Below, piece after piece: positions 43,280 to 54,154 of a stretch of DNA of 64,000 bases. Below the pieces are notes generated by a model, which was given only the letters and a program-made list of their open reading frames with translations, was not told the DNA's origin and did not search any database. Origin of the DNA: Brassica napus (taxonomy: Eukaryota > Streptophyta > Magnoliopsida > Brassicales > Brassicaceae). The DNA is taken from positions 14,143,683-14,207,682 of the forward strand of contig NC_063439.1 in assembly GCF_020379485.1 (NCBI RefSeq). Reading direction: 5' to 3'. Within the stretch, counting starts at the first letter, position 1, and the number at the start of each line of letters is the position of its first letter. A program made the translations under genes and the position numbers.

Positions 43280-43776
43280 TGGTTTTTCGAACGGGGAGCC
43301 TTCCCGAGCGGATCGGCTTCTGGTCCTCTTGGATGTCTGTCTACATCCTCGTCGGTGTCGTTGGAGACATCGCTAGGATCCAGGTCAATGTGTTCGGCTT
43401 CGTTATCCTCCGAGTCCTTTGCAGGGGGCGGAAGATTTTCAGGGTTCCCCTTTTCGACGGGAGATTTCTCGCTAGGGTTTTGACCGGAAGGTCGTTCCCG
43501 CGCGAGTCCTGCTCTATCGAGTGGGGTGGCGAAGTCGAGCCTCTTCCCGCGGATTTTGGTGGTTCCGCGGGGACAGATAGCTTGGGTTCTTGCCGTTAAG
43601 GTTTCAACCTGTTTGGTCAAGGTATTAACGAGCTTATCCTGTTCTTCCGACCTTTTCTCATAGGCGGCGTTGGCTTGCGCATTGGCCGCGGATACGTCCG
43701 CTACTGGAGTGTGGAGATCGGTGCCGCTGCCTCCATTAAGAGGAGTTTGCACGTTATCCGCGTCGTTGGTTGACAT
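43276..43776 (-). CDS. PAL-Tat gag N-terminal ORF
   Basis: 166 codons starting at the first ATG after the PBS (67 bases away). There is a helical segment rich in Q, E and T ([16 protein letters not shown]), then a Pro/Glu/Asp-rich acidic region ([16 protein letters not shown]), typical of the poorly conserved front of Tat gag. It ends TGA overlapping the next ATG by one base pair set (ATGA), so the two frames differ by -1. Either this is an ordinary frameshift mutation in a once single gag, or reinitiation/recoding joins them. Confidence 0.7.
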   Translation of the reverse strand: MSTNDADNVQTPLNGGSGTDLHTPVADVSAANAQANAAYEKRSEEQDKLVNTLTKQVETLTARTQAICPRGTTKIRGKRLDFATPLDRAGLARERPSGQNPSEKSPVEKGNPENLPPPAKDSEDNEAEHIDLDPSDVSNDTDEDVDRHPRGPEADPLGKAPRSKNQ

Positions 43777-43822
43777 GTCAGATTGTGTGTGGCTTTTGCG
43801 GGTTAGATTGATCCGTAAGTCC

Positions 43823-43842
43823 CCCTCCTTCTAGCGCCAAAC
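43823..43842 (-). other. Primer binding site of PAL-Tat
   Basis: 'cccctccttctagcgccaaa' beside the LTR is the complement of the Tat1 and LARD PBS. Confidence 0.8.
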
Positions 43843-44925
43843 TGTGGGAACCGAAATTCACACTGTCGATTTCCGTTTAAATAAGGAAACTAGGAAAACC
43901 CTAATTTCCCAGAGGACCCGGATATCTGTTAATTACCACACGTCAAGCAATCAGAACACGAGAATAACAACGATAAAAATAAAAAAATCGAAAAGAGAGC
44001 AAAGTAGATCTTATTCCGAATCTGCGTATGAGCGTTACAACAAGGTATAAGCCTGGGCTCGAGAGCTGTCGGCGAGATTCCTAGTTCTAGCAACGCTAAG
44101 ACGGCTAAACCTAATTGAGTCGCAGCTCGAAATAACAAAAACGGAAAATTGCCAAAATTGCTCTAAGTGCTAAGTTTGCTCTGAAAAAGTCCTCCTCCTT
44201 GCTCCTCGCCTAGGACTCCTTATATACTAGCTCCAAGGTCGGTTTACGCTTTTACTCTTCTGCCCTTAAGCCGTCATAGCATAAAAATGGAGATATTCCA
44301 TTTTTCCCGATCTTCACAATTATCTTCAAAACTTCCGTATTTATCCGCGGAAACTTGACATTTATCCTTCCTCGTGGGCCAAGCGTGAACCATGCTGCGG
44401 TTCACGGGCTTTTGGTTAGGAAAAATCATAGGATGGGCCTCGAGTCGTGTTTTAGGTCCCTTTGGGCCGTCTTCCGACTCGACACATTTACTACGAGTTT
44501 TCCGCGGTTTCTAATCCGCGAAGTTTTATCGATTAATTAGAATAGCGGGACACATGGACTGAGCTTGCTACGGTCTTCGGGAGATAGCATTCGAAGGTTT
44601 GACGAGAATGCAAGGACTGGTGTCGTATCGATGTTCGGAAAGGTTCAATCGCTACACAGCGACCGAACTTTGGCTCGAGCCTGGTCGCTATGTAGCGACC
44701 GAGCTTTGCTCGGGTTTGGTTGCTGCATAGCGACCGGACGGCGTGTATGCGTGGTGACCGAGCTTGATTTGTTCGGTTTGAATCCCAAAGGATACTTCTT
44801 CGTAAAAACTTTGTATTGGTTATTTTTACGAAAATTACATCTCTTCTTTTACTATCTCTTTCGGAAATACGATCTCAGAGGATTTTCGGGTGGTAATTCC
44901 GTCGTATCCGTTTTTGACCCCAACA
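43843..44925 (-). repeat. 5' LTR of PAL-Tat (1,083 bp, one palindrome)
   Basis: Same ends as the 3' LTR, TATA complement at 44218-44226, and nearly identical outside the array. Only one inner palindrome (near 44685, with a CpG decay) and the two decayed edge copies are present. Confidence 0.93.
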
Positions 44926-44930
44926 TTGAG

Positions 44931-46308
44931 CTCCTTTCCCAGTTTCTCCTGAGCTCCACAAATACCAAACACCATTTCATCGATTTCTTCTTTGGTGTAG
45001 AGTTCTGGTGCCAGTCTTGTGAGTGTGAAGGAAGTGGCATGTTCTGGAAGACAGATGTGGCTCTCTTCAAAAAGAGATGCTCTTTCCAAGTATTTTCCTG
45101 ATGTTGTCCTTTGTGACAGGTATCATCTCACCAGCTGCGCTTCGTGCGTGTCCACGCTCATCTCTGTAGACTCCATATTCGTCCCTTTGTTCCCAAGTGA
45201 ACTTTCTGGCTCCATACATGTCGAAAGCGCGGCTCCCACATTCATAGCGTCTCTCGATCGACGTCGGATTATCCATATCGATCGACGTTGGTGTTACCCT
45301 GTCGATCGATGTCTCCATTATACCGTCGATCGATGCTTGCCCTTTTGGTTGGCGTGATAGATCTGGGTTGGTCTCTATTGGGGTGACTCCTGCGTGGTTG
45401 TTGGGATCTGTTAGAATGACGTCTGGAGTGCCACGTTGCTGTGAGAACAGGTTTTCGGGTCCATTGGTTACTTAAAGGATGTCTGCTATGTCCTCTCTGG
45501 ACACTTGTAAAATCCTTCCATCCATTGCACGTGCGTTGCCATCTGGATCCCTGAAAATACCAAATTCATCAGGTGTTAGAAAACCATAATCAATGTTTGC
45601 ATAATTATTCTTTTTAGAAATAGAGAGATTAGGGTTTAGAGTAGTATCGATCGATGTAGATACAGTTACATCGATCGATGGCAGAGTAATTTCTGCAGAA
45701 CTTGTGTTCTTGAGATGATTGCTCTTCATGGATTTTTCTGTTGATGTAGAAGGAAGAGTGTTCATCTTATTTGCTTGTGTATTTGCTCTGATGTGTGTAG
45801 GTGGTTTCGGAGGTGCAAAACGATTTATATAGGTATATGTAAACCTAGTTAGGGAGGAAATATTCTCCTGCTCCTGAATTTTCGCTGCGGCGCGAATATC
45901 GATCGATGTTCCTTTCGGTGTGTCGATCGATGTAAGCGGTTGTTTTGCTGGACGAGGGTGGGTATCGACCGATGTGGAGTGCACAGCGTCGAACGATGTT
46001 GGAAACGTGTTGGTGAAATTGTGTATTTCAAGTCTTTCATCCTGCAAAGACATTTCTATTGCACGTTCTTTCCAGTAATCCTCATCGTATTCCTCGGTAT
46101 GTTCCTCATGAGGTGAAGTAATTACAGTGTCAACTGCAAAACTTTCATGGAAACCACTGTCTGCGCAACTGCCTATGGAATAATCATCATGTCCTCTCCT
46201 GGTTGGAGGTTGGAAGGCAAAATGTTGGTAGCAATGATTAGGTGAAGCGAAATGGTCAAGTGGGTGCATTATGTCGAATGACGTGTTGTTGTGGTCATCG
46301 GTCACCAT
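44931..46308 (-). pseudogene. A3 SID-rich ORF, N-terminal part
   Basis: Follows the protease. It includes an acidic patch (EEYDEDYWKERAIEMSLQDE), many TSID motifs, and two copies of a short domain: DEFGIFRDPDGNAR (near 45500-45570) and DEYGVYRDERGHAR (near 45130-45200). Compared with A4 it has a C-to-T stop at 45472 and one extra base near 45085. It is cut at 44930 by the PAL-Tat insertion. It was one long frame together with the protease, as A4 still shows. Confidence 0.75.
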
Positions 46309-47239
46309 TTACACATTGGAATCGATCGATGGAAAGAATGGGGGTGTCGGTCGATTTCGAGTACTCTGTTTCGTACTCCGATTCATACTCTGCTCCACAA
46401 TGGCATGCGCCAATGAAGCCAAGTTCTTTCCCATAATCCACAGAATTAATTACCTTTCTCTTAGGTCGGATGGGATCGTAGTGGATGTTTGGGTCTATGA
46501 GCGTTAGACACAATTTATTTTTGTTCATGTCACATACAGCTTCTACTGTAGCTAGGAAGGATCTTCCAAGCAGAAGTGAAGAGTTCCAGTAAAGCTCGAT
46601 GTCTAAGACATGAAAATCTACAGGGACAAGGGCATTACCAATCAGTACCTCCAGATCTCTTATGATGCCTCCGGATCGTTTCTCTGAAAGATCCACGAAG
46701 GTGAAGGATTCTGTTGAGGGTTCGATGGTCAAACCAAGCTGGTCCGCCATGATCCTAGGGAGGATACTAACCGATGCTCCTGTGTCACACATTGAATGGG
46801 GAAATTCAACACCTTTGATTATGCATGGTATTGCAAACTTCCGAGGATCACTCTTCTTCGTCAATGTGATCCTGTGTTTCATCTTTCCTCTGACTTGATG
46901 AAACATTCTCCTAATGTCCTCCTCAGTTACCTTTGTTTCTCTGAAGAACATCCACAACCGGTGTGTGAAGTAAGCTTCATCAAAAGGTTTTTCGATTGGG
47001 ATTCTGAGGACTCGTTTAGTGAAACCATCCATCTCCTTATCGTTAGCTTCCCTCTTAAGGTTTTTAGGAATCTTCTCCTTCCTTTTTCTTAACCTTCTCC
47101 CTTCAGATTCTTTTTCTTCTTGAACAGGTTCTGTTGAACTATTTAAAGGGTTGGGTGTTGGTTCGGGTGGGTTTGCTAATGGTTTAGGTGGTGGTCTGAG
47201 TGCATTGATGTAATCATTATCGATTGAGGGTAACCGCAC
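46295..47239 (-). pseudogene. A3 aspartic protease region
   Basis: Reads a proline-rich linker, a basic KKRKEK-type patch, then PRKFAIPCIIKGVEFPHSMCDTGASVSILPR. The DTG is the catalytic site, and SSLLLGRSFLATVEA is the second conserved protease block. This order (linker, K/R patch, C-D-T-G-A-S) is the Athila protease arrangement. An extra base near 46338 shifts the frame before the SID-rich part, giving the stop at 46295. Confidence 0.82.
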
Positions 47240-47698
47240 TCGGTATGTCAGAGGTGCCTGTCGATCGATGGGAGGTGTGTTGTGACGATCGACGTCGGAC
47301 TCACTCTGTCGATCGATGGTTGAGTTAACCGATCGATTGATTTTTTCATAGAAAGGGGGGGTGGGTGAGGATGCTTAGCTGCGAATTCTCCATGAGTTAG
47401 AATTCGAACCGCATTGCATTCAGTCGAATCGGCAGACGACGTCGATCGATGTCTGGAGTAAACCGTCCATCGATCTTCATCATGGTCTGTCGATCGATGC
47501 GAGTTCATCGACATCGGTCGACCATTGGGATCCGCCGAGACTCATGGAGCTTTCGATTTTGAAATCTCCTTCCTCAAGGTTTTCATTTCTCACCACTTGC
47601 CAGAATTCATCATCTATGATGGCATTTATGTGGTGTTTCCCTTTGTCGGCTCCTGCTTCTCTAGCAAAAGCTTCTTGCCTCTTAATAGTCTCGCCCGT
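47240..47698 (-). pseudogene. A3 region between gag and protease frames
   Basis: Translation continues gag (AREAGADKGKHH, the INAIIDDEFWQV block) beyond the stop at 47699 and then a stretch with several TCGATCGA sites, broken by stops and frame changes. A2 has the same block up to 10057. It was presumably part of one gag-pro frame. Confidence 0.6.
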
Positions 47699-49214
47699 CT
47701 AAATTACTTGGGTTTCAAGTTTTCTCACCTGAGTCCCTAAGGTCTCGATTTTGGTGTTCAGATTGTTGTAGGCAGAGTCTATCTTACCGTTGAAATCCAC
47801 GGTGATTTGTTGTGGTCCCAACAGTACTCGATCAAGCATTTCTTCGATCTTGCTTTCCTGAGTTTGGGGTGGTGGATTTTGATAGTAAGAGTTCGAGTAG
47901 CTCTTGCTGTTGTTGAAGGGTTTTTGAAATTGTGAACTTTGGTTACTTCTTTGGCCATTTCCAAAGAAGTTTCTGTTTCCGCCCTGGTTTCCAAATTTTT
48001 GGAATCCGGTACCTCCGATGTAGTTCACATCTTCTTCTCCTTCAGTATCTGCTACTTCTCCTTCAGCTGAACAGACTTGCTTCCTAAGAAGTTCGTGCAC
48101 CACATCTAACTTAGCTCTTACTTCGTCCATCTGTTCCTTCCCGATAGAGGCTACAGACTTCTTCCGTTCAGAGTCAGTGTTTTTGGTGCTGCTGCTGTTA
48201 GCAAGGTTTTCGATAAGTCTCACAGCTTCCAACGGATTCCGAGTAGTGAAGTTTCCTTCACTCGCCGTATCAAGAGCCATTTGATACTGTAAGGCGAGAC
48301 CTCGGAAGAAAGTGCTTAGCAGCTGCACTTCATTAAATCCGTGGTGTGGACAGTCTCGCTGGAAAAACCTAAATCTAATCCACGCATCTTTGAAGGACTC
48401 TCCAGCCTTCTGCGAGAATGTGGAAATTTTGTTCCGAAGTTCTTCAGCGCGCGCCTCATCGAAGAAGTTTCGTAAGAAAGCATTCTTGATGTCGCTCCAG
48501 GATGTTAAAGATCCTGTGGGTTGCTGCCTAAGCCAGTGCATCGCTTCTCCATTCAGCGTGTATCTGAAGAGCTTGCACAGCAGGTAATCTTCGGGGACTC
48601 CTTCCATCCGAATGGCAGCGATTAGATCCTCGAACCGTTCCAAATGGTCCATAGGATGCTCGTGCGGTAACCCAGAGTAGGGTATCTGGGACACGAGAGT
48701 GTAGTATTGAGGCTTCAGCTCAAAATTCTGCTTCTGGATCTCCGTAAGTCGAATCGCTGATCGGTTGGAATAGTACTCATCTGGGCGATTGTAGTCGGCC
48801 AGTGGTTTCGATCGAGCGTCCTCATCTACAGGTTGAGCAGCTCCTGTAGCATCAGCATCAGGGATTACAGTTCCCTGAGCATCTATTTTCTGACCTGTTG
48901 CATTACGCAGATGACCGGCCTGGTCATACAGGTTTCCGTTCTCATCCTGAGTTAGAATAATAATGTTTACCATTTTTGACGACACGTTATCGATCGACGT
49001 ACGCGGTGTATCGATCGTTGTCGAAACGACTGGGATCGATCGACGATGACGGTCTGGTGTCGGTCGACGGTTGGTTGTGTGTATCGATCGACGACGAAGT
49101 GGTTGCGTCGAGCGATGTGGAACGTTGACCTCTATGGATGGTGCGTTCCAAATGAGCAGGATCGTCTGAGAACAGCAAGTCTTTCTCCTTGTTGCTTCTG
49201 GTACCGCTGGGCAT
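47699..49214 (-). pseudogene. A3 gag
   Basis: Starts MPSGTRSN at 49214 (same start as A2). An early frame change near 48990 separates the first 75 codons from the rest, which is then open to the stop at 47699. It holds SID motifs and DENGNLYDQAGHLR (first copy of the repeated short domain). Next come the capsid blocks HPMDHLERFEDLIAAIRMEG, YTLNGEAMHWLRQQ and SWSDIKNAFLRNFF, and a Gly/Asn/Gln/Ser-rich tail with YIGGTGFQKFGNQGGNRNFF. No zinc knuckle is seen. It is an Athila-type gag. Confidence 0.85.
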
Positions 49215-49307
49215 GCACCTGAAAAGACAAGAAAAAGAAAGATTATTAGAAAAGGGGGTAAAGAAAAGAATAAGAACAAATAAAACTAAATCTAATGGCG
49301 ATCAAAG

Positions 49308-49326
49308 CTCCCCGGCAACGGCGCCA
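49308..49326 (-). other. Primer binding site of A3 (tRNA-Asp)
   Basis: CTCCCCGGCAACGGCGCCA is the exact complement of the A2 PBS and lies four bases from the LTR. Confidence 0.85.
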
Positions 49327-49330
49327 AATT

Positions 49331-50633
49331 TGATACCACTCAAATTACCCTAAGGAGTGTTACTCTAATCAAAAGAGGTTCAGATGTAGTACTTAGGGAT
49401 CGAATCCACAAGGAGCTAGGGAACAATTAAATCTAGTGTTTATTAATTCTAAAGGTTGTAATGTTTTTAATAAAATAGCAATAGTAACTAGCAAGTAAAT
49501 GATAAATGTAACTTAGGTTGGAAATGATATTAGATGCAGGGCCACTATTCAGGTGTTGGAGATTATAATTCCTATAAATGCCTAACTGTTGCATGCATGA
49601 TATATTAGAGCTCATTCGCTTAACTCAGTGATCAGCTGTCGCATGTACCACTGCTTAACAGACTAGATCTTGTGTCTCACCAGTTAGATGCAGACACAAG
49701 AGAGTGTCGATCGATAGTCTATTAAGACGTCGACCGATACACTTTTACCAACATCGATCGATTGTCAGTTGGGGACATCGATCGACGGGTTCTAGCCAGG
49801 CCTATGCGCGAGTATGAAAATGCTCTACTAAGATTCTAAATTGGCGGTTAGCCCTCTCTAGCAATCCTAATATGATAGATAGATGTCAGGATGGGATAAC
49901 AAGGGTGCTTGAATATGCAATCCTATGATCATGTTCTAGTTAGGTAGGCTAAAACAAGCAATGAATACAAATCTATCATGAATATCACAACAAGGCAGAT
50001 CTATAGTTTGGGGCTAATCCCACAAACCTATCTGAACCCTGGATCTAACAGTTGAACTACTCAGACATAGCAAAGCAATTCATATCAATGGATAAATAGA
50101 AACTCATAGAATAGATGATAAGAAAATGAAACAAGGAGTTCCAATCATAAGTGATCTTCTCTCCCAAATGAAACTTGTAACAAAACTAGGTCTAGAAAAG
50201 AAAAGCTCTCCCTGCCGTCAAACACTTAGGCAGTATATATTCTACTAGGTTAAAAACTCGTCAGGGCATTTTGGTAATTTGGCTTGGCCTTGGTTTTTAA
50301 GTCTGCTGAATCCATAATGTCGCGTCTGGTGTCTCGACATCGATCGATGGTACTTGTGTACATCGATCGATATTAATCTTCATCTGTCGAGGCATTTCCC
50401 AATATCGATCGTCAGCACTGATGCGTATCGATCGATTATTCTTCCTCTCGTCAACCTCTAAGTAGTCAGCTCGGGTGAAATGTCCTTTATGCTCCAAAAT
50501 GCTCCAAAGTCATAGATTTCCTCCGAAATGCACCTGAACCTGAAAACATACCTAGAAGAGTAGAAAACATAGATATATATAGTAAAATAATAATATACCA
50601 TGGATTAAAATGGGTCAAATCCAAGGTATATCA
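49331..50633 (-). repeat. 5' LTR of A3
   Basis: 1,303 bp, TGATACCACTC to GGTATATCA, close match to the other A3 LTR. The two palindrome clusters are kept at 49705-49790 and 50335-50440. Confidence 0.93.
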
Positions 50634-51232
50634 AAGGTAGATGGTCTGAAACTGAAGCCATGCTGACGGCTGTCAAGGATTCTCACTCCGCAAAAGTGTC
50701 CAAACTCGAGGTTGAGATAGGTGAGCTCGAGAGGGACCTCGGGAAGACGGCGAGCTCTCTGCTTAAGGAGAAGAAGGCCAGGAAGGCCAAATATTTGGAG
50801 GTGCGTCGACTTCAGCGTCAGATCGAGGGTGACGTAGGATTAGCAAGCCGCGGGATCCGAGAGGCCACGGATGCTCTCCGCTCTTAGTTCCAGGCTCGTT
50901 TGGCAAAGATCTCTGCCTTTCTTGGCTCCCTCGAGTGCATCCGGAGCAGGGATTTGGCCTTGGCGACGATTGAGGGCGGGATGGCCGTAGTTCGGGCATT
51001 CCAGAGCGAGACTCCTCTGTCCTTAGAGGCCGAAGAGACCCGGTTATCCGGCTGCAAGGGGGATTTGGCAGCCGTGGATGGAGATTTCGACCTCATCCTA
51101 GTTGATCTGAAATCCACGTACTTCCTTCCGACGTGTTCAGAAGACCCAGAGGGAAAACATCCCAAGGACGGAGAAAACGGGGGTGACGCGGCTCCAGGCT
51201 TGGACGAAGCGATGGGTGAAGAGGGAGCGTGA
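50634..51232 (+). pseudogene. TatB antisense ORF, C-terminal part
   Basis: Continues the frame cut at 32314, with AAGGT as the duplicated target. It is a charged coiled-coil (SKLEVEIGELERDLGKTASS, LKEKKARKAKYLEVRRLQRQ), an in-frame TAG at 50885-50887, then a further open part ending in an acidic tail (GDAAPGLDEAMGEEGA). The design equals exon 2 of the aORF at 39506-40063, but the sequence is clearly different. Confidence 0.6.
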
Positions 51233-52198
51233 GTTCAGAAGACTGGCCGTTTGTTGCCTTAAATAGCTTTATTTCATGTTTCGGGACTGGTCGTTTGTGG
51301 CTTTGAATCCCTGCCGTTCTGCGGCTTTCTTATTATGACAAGATAATCAAGTTGCGTTTTTCGTGAGTTAGTGTATGGTGTGGAAGGAAGGTGATGAGTT
51401 GTCGTCTCATATCCTTCTTCGATGTGAAATGTCTTGTTCGAGATCTGTTTCGAGAGATTTTCCGCGTGATATAGATTTCGCAGGATATCTGAAGATGTCG
51501 AATATAAACATAGAGGCATGGTTTTAGGATCTCGTATTTTTTTGATATCATGCCTTGAGATGTTAGAGACTAGTGCGCTGGGTTCAGGGCAAGACCTAGG
51601 TTTACTTTCGGTTTTAATATTTATGCGGTGACTAGCCGGCTATCGATTTATCTGTCGTGATATTAACCTGATTCGTACAGATTTAAAGTCCGCGATAGGT
51701 TCTTGGCTTACACGACTTGTTTGATACGAATCGAGCATCTCTCCAGAGACAATTTTTAAGCCAACTGGGAGTGCTAGACCAAAATTTTGGGTTTCTTTTA
51801 TAGCGCTATTATCTTTGTGTCGGATGTACGAGAGTCATCTTCGTGAGATGGCTATTTCTGTTTAGGACGTTCAAGATTTCGATGTGATCAGCACCGAACT
51901 TGGCGGCAGATGTCGCCTTTTTGAGTTTTTGCGCAAAATATGTGTTTGGCTGAGGTGTTTAACATGTTCATTGTTTTTCGTGACGAAGGTTTCGTTTTGT
52001 CGGCCGAAAAAAATAACTCTTGAGGCATTTTTTGCGACGTCTTGCGATGCCGAAGGTTGCTTTTCCCTAAAGACTGGTTTATTTTCGAGGACCTGAAAAT
52101 AGTTTGTGGATAAAAATGTTTCGCTTGGTTAAAATATGTCGGAAACATCGAGGGCGTGGTCAGATGTTTTCGAATTTGAGAGAATACGAGTTTACGTG
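51233..52198 (-). other. Spacer between TatB aORF and integrase
   Basis: No gene is seen. 51535-51770 matches 40380-40620 in PAL-Tat. The first 80 bases after the aORF stop repeat the 'tggcc/ggcc' words also seen after the aORF at 40097 and at 1530-1590. Confidence 0.6.
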
Positions 52199-52286
52199 TC
52201 CACTCCCCCCCCCCTTTTTAGTGAGGGGGGACAGCTGAATTTGCCTTTCGACAAACTGCCTACGTACTCCATATGGAGATCAAGCC
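52199..52286 (-). ncRNA. Candidate RNA hairpin module of TatB
   Basis: Second copy of the three-stem module, here just downstream of the integrase stop in sense orientation. Stems are CTCC-ATAT-GGAG before TACGTAGGCAG, TTTGTC-GAAA-GGCAAA (a GNRA-type loop), and C6/G-run pairing around 'tcactaaaaa'. The G-run with the preceding AAAAA is also a good purine tract. Confidence 0.45.
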
Positions 52287-52319
52287 GTCTCGTAGTTCGG
52301 TAGTTGCGAGGTGGTTTGT

Positions 52320-53376
52320 TTAGTGATAGTATTTTTTGAGATGCATTGCGTTCCAGGTTCTTGGAATTTTTACGCCTTGCATGTTGGCTATTTCGTAGGA
52401 GCCTGGTCGGACGACCTTTTATATTTTATAGGGTCCTTCCCAATTTGCTCGAAGTTTTCCCATGTTTCGTTCAGCGGTGTATTGGAAGACTTTGCGAAGG
52501 ACCAAATCCCCTTCACTGAATCTGCGATTCCGTACGTTGGAATTATAGTACATTGCGGCTGCGTGTTGGTAATTTTGGATTCAAATGCGGCTGCATTCCG
52601 TTCCGTATACCAGAGCAAAAGGTGTTTCTCCCGTTGCTCGCCTTGGGGTGGTACGGTGGGACCAGAAGACTCCTTCGAGTTCGTCGGCCCACCTGCCTTT
52701 TTTAGCCTCTAGGCGTTTTTTGTGTCCGTCGAGAATGGTCTTTGATCGTTTCAGCTTGTCCCTTGCATTGCGTATACCTGGGCGTCGACTTGTTCAGTCG
52801 TATCTTCCATTTTTCGCAAAATGCCTCGAACTGGGTGGAGATAATATGAGATCCGTTATCGGTTACGATCTCGTAAGGAACTCCATGCCTACAGATGATG
52901 TTTTTCCATACGAAATTTTCGACTTGGACATCTTTTATACTTGCGTATGAATCTGCCTCTACCCATTTTGAGAAGAAATCGGTGAGGACTAAGAGGAAAC
53001 GCTTTTGCTTTGAATTATGAAGAGGTCCGACTATGTCCATGGCCCAGCGCATAAAGGGATAGGGCGATGTGATGGAGGAAAGAACTTCGGCTGGTTGTCG
53101 GATGGTTGGAGCATGCCTTTGGCATTTTTCTCATTTTTGCGCGAATTTCTCGCAATCTCTGATCATCGTTGGCCAGTAGTATCCATGGCGTTTGATTCTC
53201 ACTACTAGCGATGGAATGGTTTCCGCAGGACCCAGAACATACTTCCTCCATCACTTTTCTCGCTTTTTCTCCTTCCAGACACGTCATGAGTGGTCCGGAG
53301 AATCTCCATTTGTAAATTTTGCTGTCGACTGTTACATAACGTGCGGCCTGCGTTCGGACTTTGCGGGCTGCCCATT
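52320..53376 (-). pseudogene. TatB integrase
   Basis: From the right: ARKVRTQAARYVTVDSKIY and GPLMTCLEGEKARKVMEEV (N-terminal part), then a frame-shifted zinc-binding area. The core follows with [38 protein letters not shown] and CKGQAE, covering the D, D and E catalytic positions. The C-terminal domain (GKLRANWEGPYKI, GSYEIANMQG, PRTWNAMHLKKYY) ends at 52320. Several frame changes and a stop make it dead. It would have served integration of this family. It is interrupted at 53376 by the gag-only element. Confidence 0.87.
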
Positions 53377-54154
53377 TAATGAGATCCTAGGATGATGCTC
53401 TGGAACAGATGGGATAATCCTTGCAGAAACGAATCAAAAGACTCAAGTTTCTCAAGGTATGTGGATCGAATGGTGACACAAGAGACTGCGGAAAGGCTCC
53501 TTGATACTCCTAGGCAATAGATCGGATATGACACACCAAACTAGAGCCCTTAGTTTCGGGATATTACACACCAGAAGTTGGGTATTACACACCAACACTC
53601 AATCAACTCGACAAGCAAGAAGAAACGAGAAAACAAAGGCTTTTGATAAAAAGATGCATGCTGATACAAGGGGCAACGACCACAATATAAAGGAGAAGCC
53701 TTGTACATGCACAAGGTCTCGGAAATAACAAAAACTCTTAAGTCTAAAGGCTCCCTCGAAAACTAGACAAAGACATTGTTTTCGAAAACTAAATAACATA
53801 AAAACATAGCTATAAAAATAACATAAGGTCTTCATGTGGACAGACCAAGATCAATCATCTAGGAGATAGGAGAAGTAGACTTGTGGCCTCGTTAAAAACC
53901 TTCCTATGGAAAACCCAGTGGGACAAAACCAAAGGTTAGGAAAAGAGCACTTACAAGCTACTTGCCAAGATGATGATCAGCTTGAAGGTGGAGTAGCTTG
54001 AATGATGGTTAAGGTGTCTTGGATGATCAAGCTTCGGCCAAGACTAATGTATTCTTCTTGTTTCCAAGCATTCTTCAATGTTGCATACTCAGCTACAATC
54101 TCTTCAGGTTCAGGTTTATACTTCCACTCCTTGGGGCTTTCCATGATCACATCA
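53377..54154 (-). repeat. 3' LTR of the gag-only element
   Basis: 778 bp, matching 57485-58259 with few differences; a 3-base 'ttg' near 54083 is missing from the other copy. In the minus sense it starts TGATGTGATCATGG right after the PPT and ends CTCATTA. It contains the last 59 or so codons and the stop of the upstream frame, and the 'cccactgggttttcc' and 'ggtttttaacgaggc' words common in plant LTRs. Confidence 0.88.

Larger units (their letters stand above)
36233..44925 (-). mobile_element. PAL-Tat: gag-pro plus antisense ORF element, palindrome family
   Basis: Flanked by TTGAG at 36228-36232 and 44926-44930. LTRs are 36233-38015 and 43843-44925. Sense order is PBS, gag, protease, hairpin spacer, antisense ORF, PPT. 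RT, RNase H and integrase are missing, so it is non-autonomous although gag-pro is open over 692 codons. The two LTRs agree closely outside the array but differ by exactly 700 bp, twenty 35-bp units. It landed inside the SID-rich ORF of A3. Confidence 0.94.
32315..50633 (-). mobile_element. A3: Athila-like non-autonomous element with gag, protease and SID-rich ORF
   Basis: Flanked by AAGGT at 32310-32314 and 50634-50638. LTRs are 32315-33621 and 49331-50633, with the PPT complement at 33622 and the tRNA-Asp PBS complement at 49308-49326. Without the 8.7-kb insert (36233-44925) it is about 9.6 kb. Sense order is gag, protease, a long Ser-Ile-Asp-rich region, then a noncoding 3' part. No RT, RNase H, integrase or envelope-like frame is visible. 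Several frameshifts compared with A4 show it is dead. Confidence 0.92.

Noticed and set aside
42530..43483. Plus-strand 317-codon frame opposite gag
   Set aside because: It is the shadow of the intact gag-pro frame on the other strand. It has no domain and no match to the true antisense ORF, which lies at 38270-40063.
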